64,000 nt of DNA from Planctomycetota bacterium (GCA_016200135.1 JACQFI010000038.1:62001-126000), one strand, 5' to 3'. Counted from the first letter of the stretch, positions 44,512 to 53,505 are shown. Translations and numbers: made by a program. Notes: generated by a model from the sequence alone, not told the origin.

Positions 44512-46344
44512 TCAGCGGGAGGCGGTCTTGGCCGATCCGTCGGACAACTCATAGGCGCCGGCGTCGGGCGCGCCGTTCTTGGCGCGCGGCTCGTCGTTCA
44601 GCGGCGGAAGCGGCTGGCGGTCGGCGACGGCAGTGAATTTCTGGCCCTTGCCGTCCATATAGACCAGTTGGTCCGCCGGCGCCCCCGCATTGATGCAGGC
44701 TGAACCGGGCCGCAGATGGAAATCGCGCTTGGCGAGATCCGCCCAGCCCGCGTCGCCCACCTTGACCGAATTGGTCACGCCGCCGGGCGGATTCCCGCCC
44801 GCATCGAACAGGTTGTTCGTACCCTTGATGTCGGTGCCTTTGCCCGCGGCGATCTTATCCGAGCCCCAGAAGACGTTGTTGGTCAGCACGGCCTTCACGT
44901 CGGGCGTCGAGAGGCTCACGAAGGTGATGCGCGGCGTGCCCGCAATAAACGTGTTGTGGAAGCAATAGAGCGTGCCGTCGTGCTTCTTGCCGGTATCGGT
45001 TCCGAAATCGATGTACTTGGAAGCGTTGCGGTTGCCGCCGCGAACCTTGCTCACAACCACGTTCCCAACGAGCACACCGTTCGAGTTCGGCTGTTCGGTC
45101 TCCTTGTCGTCGATGAGCCCGATCTCCCCCTCTTCCGAATCGCAGATGTAGTTGTACCAGAGCTCGTTGTAGTGCGCGCGCGACTTGTAGTTCTGCCCGA
45201 AGAGCGAGTCGTGCACGTAGCATTCGCGCAGTACCACCGCGTTGCCGACCATGTAGAAATTGTGGCTGTAGCCGTCGTAGTCCTTCGTGCCGTTGAAGGC
45301 GACCTCGCTGCGTTCGATGAGCGCGGTCTCTTTGTCCCCGCCCTGGATGCCCATGTCGCAGTAGGTGATCTTGCAGTTGCGCACGGTGGCGAAGGTCGAA
45401 CCGTTCAGGCGGATGCCCGCGCCGTTGTTCCCGTTGCGCGCGTTCTTGAACTCCAGGTTCTCGACGATCACGTGCTCGCCTTCGACCTGCATGAGCGCGC
45501 GCGGCGTTGGGCCCACGCCGCTGAGCACCACGCCGGAACCGTCGATCAGCGGGCGTTCTCCATTGGGACCGGAGACGCCTAGGATCCGGATCGGGGCGAC
45601 AGCGGTACCGGCGCCGCGGACCTTCAAGCACTCGTTGTAGGTGCCGGGATCGACCACTACCGTCGAGCCGGCGTTGGCCTTCGCCACGCCGCTCGCGATC
45701 GTCTTGCACGGCCGCGTGGGACCCACTTGAATCACATTGCCGGTGACCGGAAGCGGCGCGGCGCTCGCAGTGGAACTCGAAGCGGGCGGAGCCGCAGGCG
45801 ATGCGGATGCCGTTGCGGTTTTCCCGGGCGCGGCAGGGGGCTTCTCCGGCGCGGCAGGTTTGGGTTTGGGCGCTTCGGTCAGCGGGGCCGCTTTTAGGAC
45901 TTCGGAAGCAAGGTGGTTGATCTTCTTCTCCAGCGCTGGGTCGGCCTCGCGTGCCATGGCCAGCAGGCGGTTGGCCTCGTCGGGCAGTCCCAACGCCAGC
46001 GCGACTTCCACCGCAACGAGCAGCCGCTCGCCTTTGCCGTTGGCGACGGACTTCGCGATACCCAGCAGTTCCGTATTCTCGATCTTGCTCCACGGCGCCG
46101 GATACGCATTGCCCTGTACCATCACGGTCACGGCCTTCTCGTCCGCTTTGACGATGGGATATTCCGCGCGCGGCCCAAAGATTACCAGCCACGCCTTGGG
46201 CTTCTCACCGGCGCGTAGGACCGCATCGACGTTTTCGGCCAGGAACTGGATGATCTCGGCGCGGGATTCGGTATCTTGAGCGAAGGATCGGCCCATAAAC
46301 GGCAGCATGGCGAGGCAGAGAAAACCCACCAAGATTCGGCGCAT
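44512..46344 (-). CDS. Secreted right-handed parallel beta-helix protein
   Basis: A 610-residue exported protein (signal peptide RILVGFLCLAMLPFMGRSFAQ). Residues ~25-165 form a helical N-terminal domain, then an Ala/Pro/Ser-rich linker (~165-200). The C-terminal ~400 residues begin with TRPCKTIASGVAKANAGSTVVVDPGTYNE, the DUF1565-like start of parallel beta-helix proteins. Repeats such as HVIVENLEFKNARNG, TVRNCKITYCDMGI and ALIERSEVAFN follow. Such proteins often bind or cleave polysaccharides; catalytic residues could not be identified. It has its own AT-rich upstream region. Confidence 0.82.
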   Translation of the reverse strand: MRRILVGFLCLAMLPFMGRSFAQDTESRAEIIQFLAENVDAVLRAGEKPKAWLVIFGPRAEYPIVKADEKAVTVMVQGNAYPAPWSKIENTELLGIAKSVANGKGERLLVAVEVALALGLPDEANRLLAMAREADPALEKKINHLASEVLKAAPLTEAPKPKPAAPEKPPAAPGKTATASASPAAPPASSSTASAAPLPVTGNVIQVGPTRPCKTIASGVAKANAGSTVVVDPGTYNECLKVRGAGTAVAPIRILGVSGPNGERPLIDGSGVVLSGVGPTPRALMQVEGEHVIVENLEFKNARNGNNGAGIRLNGSTFATVRNCKITYCDMGIQGGDKETALIERSEVAFNGTKDYDGYSHNFYMVGNAVVLRECYVHDSLFGQNYKSRAHYNELWYNYICDSEEGEIGLIDDKETEQPNSNGVLVGNVVVSKVRGGNRNASKYIDFGTDTGKKHDGTLYCFHNTFIAGTPRITFVSLSTPDVKAVLTNNVFWGSDKIAAGKGTDIKGTNNLFDAGGNPPGGVTNSVKVGDAGWADLAKRDFHLRPGSACINAGAPADQLVYMDGKGQKFTAVADRQPLPPLNDEPRAKNGAPDAGAYELSDGSAKTASR

Positions 46345-46512
46345 GCTGGAGACTCCGTATAACGTCTATACAACGCTTAACGATGGAAAGCGGAACTAAT
46401 TGCTTTGTTTAGGATCGTTTTCACAACATCAATTTAATGAATCGTTTATGCCTTGGCTATTAAGCTAAGTTTTTAGAAACGAAACCGAGCACTTGTGCAA
46501 AAATTCTAGGCG

Positions 46513-47232
46513 TCAGAGCTTCGTAACCCCGTCCAGCGGCACGTAACCCAGCACTTCCCGGGCTTCGCGCAGGCTGAGGAACTCGAAGTCCGTGATCGAG
46601 GTCCCGAAGACCACCGCGTAACCGATGCCGGGTTTCTCGATCGCAGCTTGGAAAAGCGCTGTGCCATCGCGCGGCGAGAGCCAGAGGCGGCGGCACTCGC
46701 CCGGCTTGCGGATCGCCGGGCTGTCATTGGGCACAAACGCGCCGATGCGGATGGCGATGAACTCGAGTTTGTGCCGGTCGTGATAGTAGCGGCCCAGCAC
46801 TTCGCCGAAGTGTTTGCTGACGCCGTATATGGTGGCAGGGCAAGGCGTGGCGTCTACGCCCACGGTCTTATCCCACGAGTACCCTAGCACCGTGTGGCAG
46901 GAACTGGCATAGACGATCCGGCGCACGCCGGCTTCCTGCGCGGCCTGAAAAGTACGCTGCGCGCCGACGATGTTGGGCTGGACGAGATCGTCGATCCATG
47001 CGGCGAAGGGATAGGGCTCGGCCGCGAGATGCACAAGCACGTCCACGCCCGCGAGGGCGCGCTTCATGAACTCGAGGTCGCGGATATCGCCCATGAGCGC
47101 GCCCGGATCGTCCGGTACGGGGCGGCGGTCGAGCGTGCGCAGGTCGTAGCGCCCGCGCAAGTCATCGCAGAGCGACCGGCCGACGCGGCCAGCCGCGCCG
47201 GTAATGAGGACGCGAAGTTTGGAGGCGCTCAT
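46513..47232 (-). CDS. Extended SDR, uronate dehydrogenase-like (copy 2)
   Basis: A 239-residue NAD(P)-dependent oxidoreductase. Nucleotide-binding TGAAGRVG, VHLAAEP, the catalytic Ser in IVYASSCHTVLG, and YGVSKHFGE (Tyr/Lys pair) are intact. RIGAFVPNDSP and LWLSPRDGTALFQAAIEKPGIGYAVVFGTS match uronate dehydrogenases, which oxidise glucuronate/galacturonate to the aldarolactone. It overlaps the preceding paralogue by 4 bp and is about 40% similar to it by eye, so it arose by tandem duplication. Its substrate may differ. Confidence 0.82.
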   Translation of the reverse strand: MSASKLRVLITGAAGRVGRSLCDDLRGRYDLRTLDRRPVPDDPGALMGDIRDLEFMKRALAGVDVLVHLAAEPYPFAAWIDDLVQPNIVGAQRTFQAAQEAGVRRIVYASSCHTVLGYSWDKTVGVDATPCPATIYGVSKHFGEVLGRYYHDRHKLEFIAIRIGAFVPNDSPAIRKPGECRRLWLSPRDGTALFQAAIEKPGIGYAVVFGTSITDFEFLSLREAREVLGYVPLDGVTKL

Positions 47233-47978
47233 GGTTTGTCGGTCGAACTCGGCGGCGGCTCTTGCAGCGGGATCGTCTTAATGTCGTCCTCCGGTTCGTA
47301 GCCGAGCAACTCGCGCGCTTCTTTCAAGCCCAGCACCTCCGCTTCGGCGATCGAAGTCCCGTGCACGACGGCGTAGCCGACGCCGGGCTTCTCGACCGCG
47401 CAGCGCAACAGGTTCACCGCGTCCTTGGGGGAGAGCCAGATGCGCCGCGCGCCGCGCTTCTCGCGCAGCATCGGGCTGTCGTACGGCTGGAACCACCCGA
47501 TGCGGATCGCGACGAACTCCAGCCCGTGCTTCTGGTGGTAATAGCGGCCCATCACTTCGCCCAGGGCCTTGGTGGCGCCGTAGAGCGTGACCGGACGGTG
47601 GGGTTCGTCGGCGCGAACCGGGGCCTCGCGCTTAGCGCCCAGCACCGCCTGGCAGGAACTCGCGAAGACCAGCCGCGTTACGCCCGCGGCGCGGACGGCC
47701 TCGAAGACGTTGTACAACCCGATCACGTTGTTCGGAACAAGGTCCTCCACGAACGGCGCTTCGTCGGAGGTCGCGGCCAGATGGATCACGGCCTCGCAGC
47801 CGCGCATGGCCGCGGTGAGTTTCGGGATGCTCTCGAGCCCGCAGACGAGCGCGTCCGGGTCCCAGGGCACGGATTTGTGGTCCAGCGTGCGCAGGTCCCA
47901 GCGTTCTTTAAGCGGCGGAACGACGTACTTGCCCATGCGTCCGCCGGAACCCGTGAGCAGGACCTTACGCTTGGACAT
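47229..47978 (-). CDS. Extended SDR, uronate dehydrogenase-like (copy 1)
   Basis: A 249-residue paralogue of the adjacent gene. It has TGSGGRMG, VIHLAATSDEAPF, VFASSCQAVLG, YGATKALGEVMGRYYHQKHGLEFVAIRIGWFQPYDSP and IWLSPKDAVNLL, the Udh-type C-terminal pattern. It lies downstream of an SMP-30-type lactonase gene, the enzyme that would open the lactone product, so the three genes form a plausible hexuronate oxidation set. The C-terminus ends in a Pro/Ser-rich tail. Confidence 0.84.
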   Translation of the reverse strand: MSKRKVLLTGSGGRMGKYVVPPLKERWDLRTLDHKSVPWDPDALVCGLESIPKLTAAMRGCEAVIHLAATSDEAPFVEDLVPNNVIGLYNVFEAVRAAGVTRLVFASSCQAVLGAKREAPVRADEPHRPVTLYGATKALGEVMGRYYHQKHGLEFVAIRIGWFQPYDSPMLREKRGARRIWLSPKDAVNLLRCAVEKPGVGYAVVHGTSIAEAEVLGLKEARELLGYEPEDDIKTIPLQEPPPSSTDKP

Positions 47979-48003
47979 CCAGCAAGCCCCTTAAGAGCAT
48001 TTC

Positions 48004-48074
48004 ACCACAGAGGCCACGGAGAACACAGAGGACGACCTAACTTTGAATTATCCGTGCTCTGTGGCCTCTGTGGT
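48004..48074. repeat. CCACAGAGG-type palindromic repeat, copy 2
   Basis: ACCACAGAGGCCACGGAG and CTCTGTGGCCTCTGTGGT form inverted arms around a ~35-bp spacer that includes AACACAGAGG. It fills the gap between the lactonase gene and the first SDR gene on the same strand. Confidence 0.78.
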
Positions 48075-48079
48075 TTAGA

Positions 48080-48937
48080 TCAGATCCCGATGCGCGACCG
48101 AAACTCCTTCGTCCCGCGTGCGCCGATCCCAGTCATGCGGTACAGCGTGCCGTCGGCGCTCTCGCTGGCTTCCTTCCCGCCGGCCGTGGACAGGTAGAGT
48201 TCGTCCAGGTTCTCTCCGCCGAAGACGCAGGACGAGACCTTCGCCACATCGAAAGGAATCTTGTCGAGGAACTTGCCCTCGGGCGAGAGCTTGAGCACCG
48301 CGTAGCCGTCCCAGCGCGTGGTCCAAAGGTTGCCCGCGGTGTCCACCGTCATGCCGTCGGGGATGCCTTCGCCCGGCGGCGCGGCGTACAGGAGCCGTTC
48401 GTTATGCAGGCTGCCGGTGCGGCGGTCGTAGTCAAAGAGGTAGATCTTGCGGCGCGTGCTGCACGTCCAGTACATCCGCTGCAGGTCCGGCGTGAAGCCC
48501 ATGCCGTTGCTGCAGCCGGTGCCCGAGAAGAGTTTCGTGATCGTGAGGTCGCGTTCGACGCGGTAGAGCCCGCCCGCAAGCGGATCGTTGCTCATGGTAC
48601 CCGCAAGCACCCGGCCTTCGGGATCGGCGATCACGTCGTTGAAGCGCGTCATGACCGGGTCGATGCCGCTCTTGAGGACCGCGTATTTGCCGTTCGTATC
48701 CAACCGGGCGATCTTGTCGTTCTGAAAGAGCAGCAGGTCGCCGTCGTCCTGGAAGGTGAAGCCGCCGATGGGCGAGTCGCTCGTAAAGAAACATTCGTGC
48801 CGACCGGTCTTGGGGTCGGCGCGAAAGAGTTTGCCCGCCGGAATATCTTCCCAGTAGATGTGGCAGTCGCGGTCGTTCCAGAGCGGGTTCTCACCGCAGA
48901 CGCAGTGATAGTTCGCGAGCGCATGAATTTCTGGCAT
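48080..48937 (-). CDS. SMP-30/gluconolactonase-family lactonase
   Basis: A 285-residue six-bladed propeller enzyme. The metal-binding GENPLW (Glu), RFNDVIADPEGR (Asn-Asp), CSNGMGF and PDGMTVDTAGNLW (Asp) are all conserved, so a divalent-metal-dependent lactonase is expected. There is no signal peptide. With the two uronate dehydrogenase-like genes downstream it likely hydrolyses an aldaro- or aldonolactone. It is the first gene of this leftward group. Confidence 0.9.
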   Translation of the reverse strand: MPEIHALANYHCVCGENPLWNDRDCHIYWEDIPAGKLFRADPKTGRHECFFTSDSPIGGFTFQDDGDLLLFQNDKIARLDTNGKYAVLKSGIDPVMTRFNDVIADPEGRVLAGTMSNDPLAGGLYRVERDLTITKLFSGTGCSNGMGFTPDLQRMYWTCSTRRKIYLFDYDRRTGSLHNERLLYAAPPGEGIPDGMTVDTAGNLWTTRWDGYAVLKLSPEGKFLDKIPFDVAKVSSCVFGGENLDELYLSTAGGKEASESADGTLYRMTGIGARGTKEFRSRIGI

Positions 48938-49022
48938 AGGATTCCCTTTCTTAAAAGTGCCGTTGCTACCTTTCTAATGGACCTTGCAGGCGCGTCCAGC
49001 CGAGAGATTGTGTGTCCAACGC

Positions 49023-49082
49023 AGCTCCGCCGTCTCGGCGGAGGTTGCCGATAAGTTCCATCGGCGAGACGTCGATGCTACG
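49023..49082. repeat. AGCTCCGCCG/CATCGGCG two-module palindrome, copy B
   Basis: AGCTCCGCCGTCTCGGCGGA (49023-49048) and TCCATCGGCGAGACGTCGA (49057-49082) repeat the two modules of 43956-44058, with a shorter spacer. It lies in the divergent gap between the lactonase and the membrane-protein gene. Confidence 0.7.
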
Positions 49083-49174
49083 TCATTCCCGTTGCATGCA
49101 ACCGCTCGTGCTATGCGCATTGTCCTTCCTCCCTTTCGCTCGCGTCCTCGCGATTCAAAGGGTATGTTGAATGT

Positions 49175-49927
49175 ATGGGTGTCTCCGATCTGCCCGCTCA
49201 TGCCGCGCAGGCCGCTGACGTACCGCGGTCCGACCTGGCTTCGCTCCCGCTTATGATGCCATTCTGGGGCTATAAGCACTTGGGCGGCCTGCTCTCGGGT
49301 CTCACCGCGGGCGTGCTCGCGGTGGTCATTCCGCTGCTGAACAAAGATATCCATTTCATGGGCGTGGGGCTCTGCGCGCTGGGCGCGCTGAACGCCTACC
49401 TGCTCTCGTTGATGAATCGTTCCCTAATAGGCGCTATTGCGGGCTTGAACGGCGGCTTTCTGCTCGGCCTGATCAGCTACGGCGTCGTGGCGCTGTTTGC
49501 GTCCGATCCCGCCGAGACCGACGCCGAACTGATGCCGCGCATCTACAACCCGCTCCTCTTTGGGGCGCTCTGCCCGCTGCTCGGCGCGGGGCCGCTGGCG
49601 ATCGCGATGTTCTTCCAGCAGAACCGGCCGAAGGGCCTCATTCTCCGCTTGCTCCTCGCCGCCATCGGCGGCGCCATGGCCGCGGCGGCTGGCCTCGTGG
49701 TCACGGGCATGTCTTCGACGATCTTCTCGGATGTGCTGGGCTGGAGTTCCGCCGATTACCTGCCGCTGATCTTTGGTTTCACGACGGCTGGATATGTGCT
49801 GTTCCGGATGCAGATCCTCTTCATGCTTGAAAGCGCGAGCGGGGACAACGTCGAACGGCCGGGCATGGACGAGGGCTCACCCGCAACGGAACCGCCCAGA
49901 CGCTCGAATCGCGACGACGAACCGTAG
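49175..49927 (+). CDS. Multi-pass membrane protein, unknown function
   Basis: A 250-residue protein with about seven hydrophobic segments: GGLLSGLTAGVLAVVIPLL, GVGLCALGALNAYLLSLM, LIGAIAGLNGGFLLGLISYG, LLFGALCPLLGAGPLAIAMF, LLLAAIGGAMAAAAGLVVTG, LPLIFGFTTAGYVLF. It has a hydrophilic acidic C-terminal tail. No transporter motif is recognised. The DUF309 gene starts 40 bp downstream on the same strand. Confidence 0.7.
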   Translation: MGVSDLPAHAAQAADVPRSDLASLPLMMPFWGYKHLGGLLSGLTAGVLAVVIPLLNKDIHFMGVGLCALGALNAYLLSLMNRSLIGAIAGLNGGFLLGLISYGVVALFASDPAETDAELMPRIYNPLLFGALCPLLGAGPLAIAMFFQQNRPKGLILRLLLAAIGGAMAAAAGLVVTGMSSTIFSDVLGWSSADYLPLIFGFTTAGYVLFRMQILFMLESASGDNVERPGMDEGSPATEPPRRSNRDDEP

Positions 49928-49967
49928 CCGCGCAACGCCGCTTGCCGCTTTGCCTTCCGGAGCCTCG

Positions 49968-50432
49968 ATGCCAGCGTACGGCGAACCTCTGCCGCCCTAT
50001 CCCGAGCGCTACGCCAAAGGCGTCTGGCTCTTCAACAACCGCCACTTCTTCGAATGCCACGAGATCCTCGAGGAACTCTGGCTGGAGTCCATCGGCACCG
50101 AGAAGATTTTTTACCAGATGATCATCCACGCGGCGGTCTGCTTCGTGCATTGGGAGAACGGCAATCGCAAAGGCGTCCTCTCGCTTCAACATACGTTCAA
50201 GCAGAAGGCCGCACAGGTCGCCGCCGCAACTTACATGGGCCTCGATATCGCCAAGATGCTCCAGGACATGGCCGCGCTCGTCGAACCGCTGCGCCACGAC
50301 GCAAACGTGGCATTGGCGCCCTTGGAATCCATCGTTACCCCCATCCTCAGCACCAGCGGCTTCGAGCCGCTGCCCGTGGATGAACGCGAATTGTTGGTTC
50401 TCGGCAGGCATATAGAAGAATCTGAGGCATAA
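49968..50432 (+). CDS. DUF309 domain-containing protein
   Basis: A 154-residue protein. YAKGVWLFNNRHFFECHEILEELWL is the signature helix of DUF309, followed by a second helical region FYQMIIHAAVCFVHWENGNRKGVLSL. The fold is all-alpha with a conserved His-Glu pair; function unknown. The ATG 49968 has CCGGAG 5 nt upstream. The frame to 49773 overlaps the previous gene and is not coding. Confidence 0.85.
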   Translation: MPAYGEPLPPYPERYAKGVWLFNNRHFFECHEILEELWLESIGTEKIFYQMIIHAAVCFVHWENGNRKGVLSLQHTFKQKAAQVAAATYMGLDIAKMLQDMAALVEPLRHDANVALAPLESIVTPILSTSGFEPLPVDERELLVLGRHIEESEA

Positions 50433-50564
50433 CGCATCGCTACCAACTCAATCAGTCGAACGCACCAAGCGCACTTCGTAAATTAAAGGTAAATCCGGGT
50501 ACTCGTAATAACGCTACGTAGTCTAACGTAATGAGTTTCGAGACTGGAATCTGGCATTTTGTGT

Positions 50565-50592
50565 TTGACGGTGGTCAAAGCCTTCCTACATT
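50565..50592 (+). promoter_or_regulatory. Promoter with embedded TTTGAC/GTCAAA palindrome
   Basis: TTGACG at 50565-50570 and TACATT at 50587-50592 are 16 bp apart. The -35 lies inside the perfect inverted repeat TTTGAC-GGTG-GTCAAA (50564-50579), a likely operator. It precedes the DUF1570-type gene by ~120 bp. The rest of the 280-bp gap holds nothing recognised. Confidence 0.6.
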
Positions 50593-50712
50593 GTGCATAT
50601 TCATCTGGGAAGATATTGACCATCCGGGACGGCGCTCTGTTTAGTACTTGGGAAGCAAGAATCGAAACGCTCTTCTTCACGAAAAAGATGCACGATGGGA
50701 GGCTCTACGTTC

Positions 50713-52158
50713 ATGAATTCACCCTATTTCCGCTGGTCCTTACTGGCTCTGCTCATTCTAACGGGCTCGTTTGCGGTCTCCGCCGAGATGGTCTCGGTGA
50801 ATATGGGCGGGTCGAACATCCGCGGCGAGGTCGTGAAAGTTTCCAAAGACACGATCGAGCTGAAGGTGGGCGGCAAGGTCCAGCCGATCCCGGTCAAACT
50901 GATCAGCGCCAAGGATTATTATAGCTGCGCCAAATCCATTCTCGATCCCAAGGACGCCAAGGCCACGTTCGAGCTGGGCCAGTACTGCCTCGATAAGGAC
51001 CTCAAGAAGGAAGCCGACGACCTGCTGACCATGGCCGCGGCGCTCGATAAGGCCACCTACGGGGCCAAGGTGGACGAACTGCTGAACGCCAAGTCGGCGC
51101 CCAAGATCGACACGCCTGCGAAGACCATCGATCCTGTCAAGCCCCCGGACAAGAAGGACGACGACAAGACCAAGGTCGAGAACAAGACCAAGACGCCCGA
51201 AGACAGCATGGGCGACGGCGACGGGGCCAAGGAATTCATCACCGTCACCGGCCCGGACGGCAGGAAGTACAAGATCCCCACGCAGTTCATGGCCGACAAG
51301 AAGGACGTCGCCCCGCGCAAGCCGGACGAGATGAAGAAGTTTCTCGACGAGCGCAGCGCGGACTTAAAGAGCAAGGTCGGCGGCGAATGGAAGATGGAGG
51401 AGACGACGCACTTCTACTTCTTCTCAAACCTCAAGCCCGAAATGCATATGTACTTCAAGTCCCTGGCGGAACAGTTCTACAACGACATCGCCTCGATCCT
51501 CCAGCACAAGGAAGGCGACCCGCTCTGGAACAACAAGTGCTGCTTCTACATGCTGGCGACGCGCGGCCAGTTCGCGAAATTCACCTCGGCGATCGACCAG
51601 AGCCCCGGCGCGTTCAACTCCGGCGGCTATTTCATGCACGAAGGCCGCGAGTGCCACATCGTCATCCCCCTCTACGACACGATGCCCGAAGCGCACCAGA
51701 AGCGCGAAGCCACCAACACGCTCTACCACGAAGGCACGCACGCCTTCCTGCAGCTCACCGGTAACAACGTCACGATCCATTCCTGGCTGCACGAAGGCAT
51801 GGCGCAGTTCATCGAGTTCTTCAAGGCGGACCCAAAGAACAACACCGGCCGCAGCGACCGCGTCTACACCTTGCAGGAGATGGTCCGCCGCAACGATCTC
51901 CTCGGCTGGGAGGAAGGCCGCGACCGGCCCATGGGCGGCCTGGATCGCACGGGCTACGCCTTCGCCTGGTCGCGGGTCGAGTTCCTTTACTCGAACCCGG
52001 ACAAGAGCGCCCTGCCGCGCATGGTCAAGGAGATCAAGGCCGGCAAGTCCGACGAGGAAGCCATGGAGATCGTCTTCAAGATGAAGGTCAAGGACCTGGA
52101 AGCCGCGTACCAGGACTGGCTTAAGAAACGCGCGCCCAAGAACTTCAGCCGCGAGTAA
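50713..52158 (+). CDS. Secreted DUF1570-type gluzincin-like metalloprotease
   Basis: A 481-residue exported protein (signal peptide FRWSLLALLILTGSFAVSAE). Residues ~30-200 carry a helical region and a Lys/Asp/Pro-rich linker. The C-terminal domain has the zinc-type NTLYHEGTHAFLQL (His-Glu-x-x-His about residue 339) and, 20-25 residues on, WLHEGMAQFIEFF, as in DUF1570 proteins of planctomycetes. The HExxH His-Glu and downstream Glu suggest an active peptidase. The ATG 50713 is chosen because GGGAGG lies 10 nt upstream and the signal peptide starts there. Confidence 0.82.
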   Translation: MNSPYFRWSLLALLILTGSFAVSAEMVSVNMGGSNIRGEVVKVSKDTIELKVGGKVQPIPVKLISAKDYYSCAKSILDPKDAKATFELGQYCLDKDLKKEADDLLTMAAALDKATYGAKVDELLNAKSAPKIDTPAKTIDPVKPPDKKDDDKTKVENKTKTPEDSMGDGDGAKEFITVTGPDGRKYKIPTQFMADKKDVAPRKPDEMKKFLDERSADLKSKVGGEWKMEETTHFYFFSNLKPEMHMYFKSLAEQFYNDIASILQHKEGDPLWNNKCCFYMLATRGQFAKFTSAIDQSPGAFNSGGYFMHEGRECHIVIPLYDTMPEAHQKREATNTLYHEGTHAFLQLTGNNVTIHSWLHEGMAQFIEFFKADPKNNTGRSDRVYTLQEMVRRNDLLGWEEGRDRPMGGLDRTGYAFAWSRVEFLYSNPDKSALPRMVKEIKAGKSDEEAMEIVFKMKVKDLEAAYQDWLKKRAPKNFSRE

Positions 52159-52182
52159 AACGCGCCTCGCTTCTGACTCCAG

Positions 52183-52219
52183 CCCCGGCCTTGGTTTACC
52201 GCCATAGCCGGGGTTTTTT
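52183..52219 (+). terminator. Intrinsic terminator after the DUF1570-type gene
   Basis: CCCCGGC (52183-52189), a 17-nt loop and GCCGGGG (52207-52213) are followed by six T. It is 25 bp after the stop codon. Confidence 0.88.
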
Positions 52220-52253
52220 GTTGGCCTGCGTTTGGGCAGACTCGCGAAGAAAT

Positions 52254-52277
52254 CCCCTCCCCCGCAAGGGGGAGGGG
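52254..52277. repeat. Perfect C/G-rich hairpin with GCAA loop
   Basis: CCCCTCCCCC-GCAA-GGGGGAGGGG is a perfect 10-bp stem preceded by AAT and followed by AAAC. This type of element is common between genes in several phyla; here it lies between a terminator and the next gene. Confidence 0.7.
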
Positions 52278-52368
52278 AAACAACTCAGCGGGATCGTGGA
52301 GGATGCAAGGGAAGCAATTTTACAACCCCACTTGAATTCTGGAATTCACGCCTCACAATGCCGCTCCC

Positions 52369-53217
52369 ATGTCCGACATCGACCTAGCCTGTCACACGGC
52401 CCCCTGGGGTAAAGAGGGCCTCATCCACTCGTTCTCGGATATCGAGCGCGCGCGGTACCGCGGCATCGAGACCACCGCGGAGATCGTGGAGCAATTCGAG
52501 GACCGGGTCGGCGTCTTCAACGAGATTCTCGTTCAGCACAAGCTGGAACTTACCGCCATCACCGGCGGCGGTTCCATGTGGCCCGGCATGAACCTCGACG
52601 AGGAAGTCGAACGCGGTGTAAACGTCGCGCGCTTCCTCAAGAGCGCCGGCGCGAGACTGCTGGTGCTCTACCCGCCCCGCCCGAATCCCGACAGCCCGCT
52701 CGAAGACGAGATGGACCTGCTCCCGGCCGCGACGGCCTTCGGCGAGATCGCCCGGCGCACCCAGGAGTTGGGCGTGCAGACTTGCCTGCATCCCGAGATG
52801 GGCACGTACGTCGATTCGCCCAAGATGATCCAGAAGTTCGTGCAGATGGCCGACCCCGAGGCGCTTAAGCTCTGCATCGACAACGGCTTCCTGGCCGAGG
52901 CCAAGATCCCGATGGAGTCGTACATCAAGGAACACAAGAAGCAGGTCGCGCTGGCGCACATCAAGGACATCAAGTCGAAGGACCTCAAGCCGCGCAAACT
53001 GATCGGCAAGGGCAAGCACAAGGAGATGTCCAAGCCCCACGCCTGCGAGTTCGGCAAGGGCGACCTGAAGCTCTCCGACTTCGTCGAGACGCTCCTCGAC
53101 ATCGGCTACTCGGGTTGGATCACCGTCGAGTTCGACGCCGAGAAGGGCAAAACCCTCGGCCACCTCGCGCAAGCCTGCCACAAGTACTCCGAGCAGCACC
53201 TGGATCTGGTGCTGTAG
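52369..53217 (+). CDS. Sugar phosphate isomerase/epimerase, xylose isomerase-like TIM barrel
   Basis: A 282-residue protein of the AP endonuclease-2/IolE fold. ITGGGSMWPGMNLDEEV, CLHPEMGTYVDSP (metal Glu), LCIDNGFLAEA (metal Asp), VALAHIKDIKS (metal His) and ITVEFDAEKGKT (final Glu) trace the active site of sugar isomerases/2-keto-inositol dehydratases. The reaction is unknown. No good Shine-Dalgarno is seen before the ATG; the frame starts right after a repeat-rich leader. Confidence 0.83.
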   Translation: MSDIDLACHTAPWGKEGLIHSFSDIERARYRGIETTAEIVEQFEDRVGVFNEILVQHKLELTAITGGGSMWPGMNLDEEVERGVNVARFLKSAGARLLVLYPPRPNPDSPLEDEMDLLPAATAFGEIARRTQELGVQTCLHPEMGTYVDSPKMIQKFVQMADPEALKLCIDNGFLAEAKIPMESYIKEHKKQVALAHIKDIKSKDLKPRKLIGKGKHKEMSKPHACEFGKGDLKLSDFVETLLDIGYSGWITVEFDAEKGKTLGHLAQACHKYSEQHLDLVL

Positions 53218-53262
53218 AAACCTTACCTTCACGTTCTCCACGTCTCAGCGATCAGCAACACA

Positions 53263-53388
53263 AAAGGCCGTCAACCCCGAAGGGGTTGCATTGGAAAGCC
53301 CAGGGTTGCGGCGTCCGATGAAATCGAGACGCCACCACCTTGGGAAACGGGTCCCTATGTCATGTGGAACCCTGAAAGGGTTCCACAT
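53263..53388 (-). repeat. AACCCTGGGCTTT-type dispersed repeat, left copy
   Basis: On the minus strand it reads GAACCCTTTCAGGGTTCC, then CCCAAGGTGG, GCAACCCTGGGCTTTCC and ATGCAACCCCTTCGGGGTTG. The same order and sequence occur on the plus strand at 57243-57360. The two copies are inverted with respect to each other and bracket the histidine kinase/response regulator pair. Confidence 0.78.
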
Positions 53389-53423
53389 GAACAGAGCACT
53401 CGAAAACTGTGGTTCTCTGTCCC

Positions 53424-53505
53424 GAATGGCACATAGTTAAGGCCCAAATGACGGCTCGCGCAGCAGGACGCACAGAGTGCAACATCGCTTAACTATGTGC
53501 CATTC
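53424..53505. repeat. 18-bp perfect inverted repeat, MITE-like
   Basis: GAATGGCACATAGTTAAG at 53424-53441 and CTTAACTATGTGCCATTC at 53488-53505 are perfect inverted repeats around a 46-bp spacer; TCTCTGTCCC flanks both sides in direct orientation. It may be a short non-autonomous element or IS remnant. The remaining gap (53218-53599) has no gene. Confidence 0.7.
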
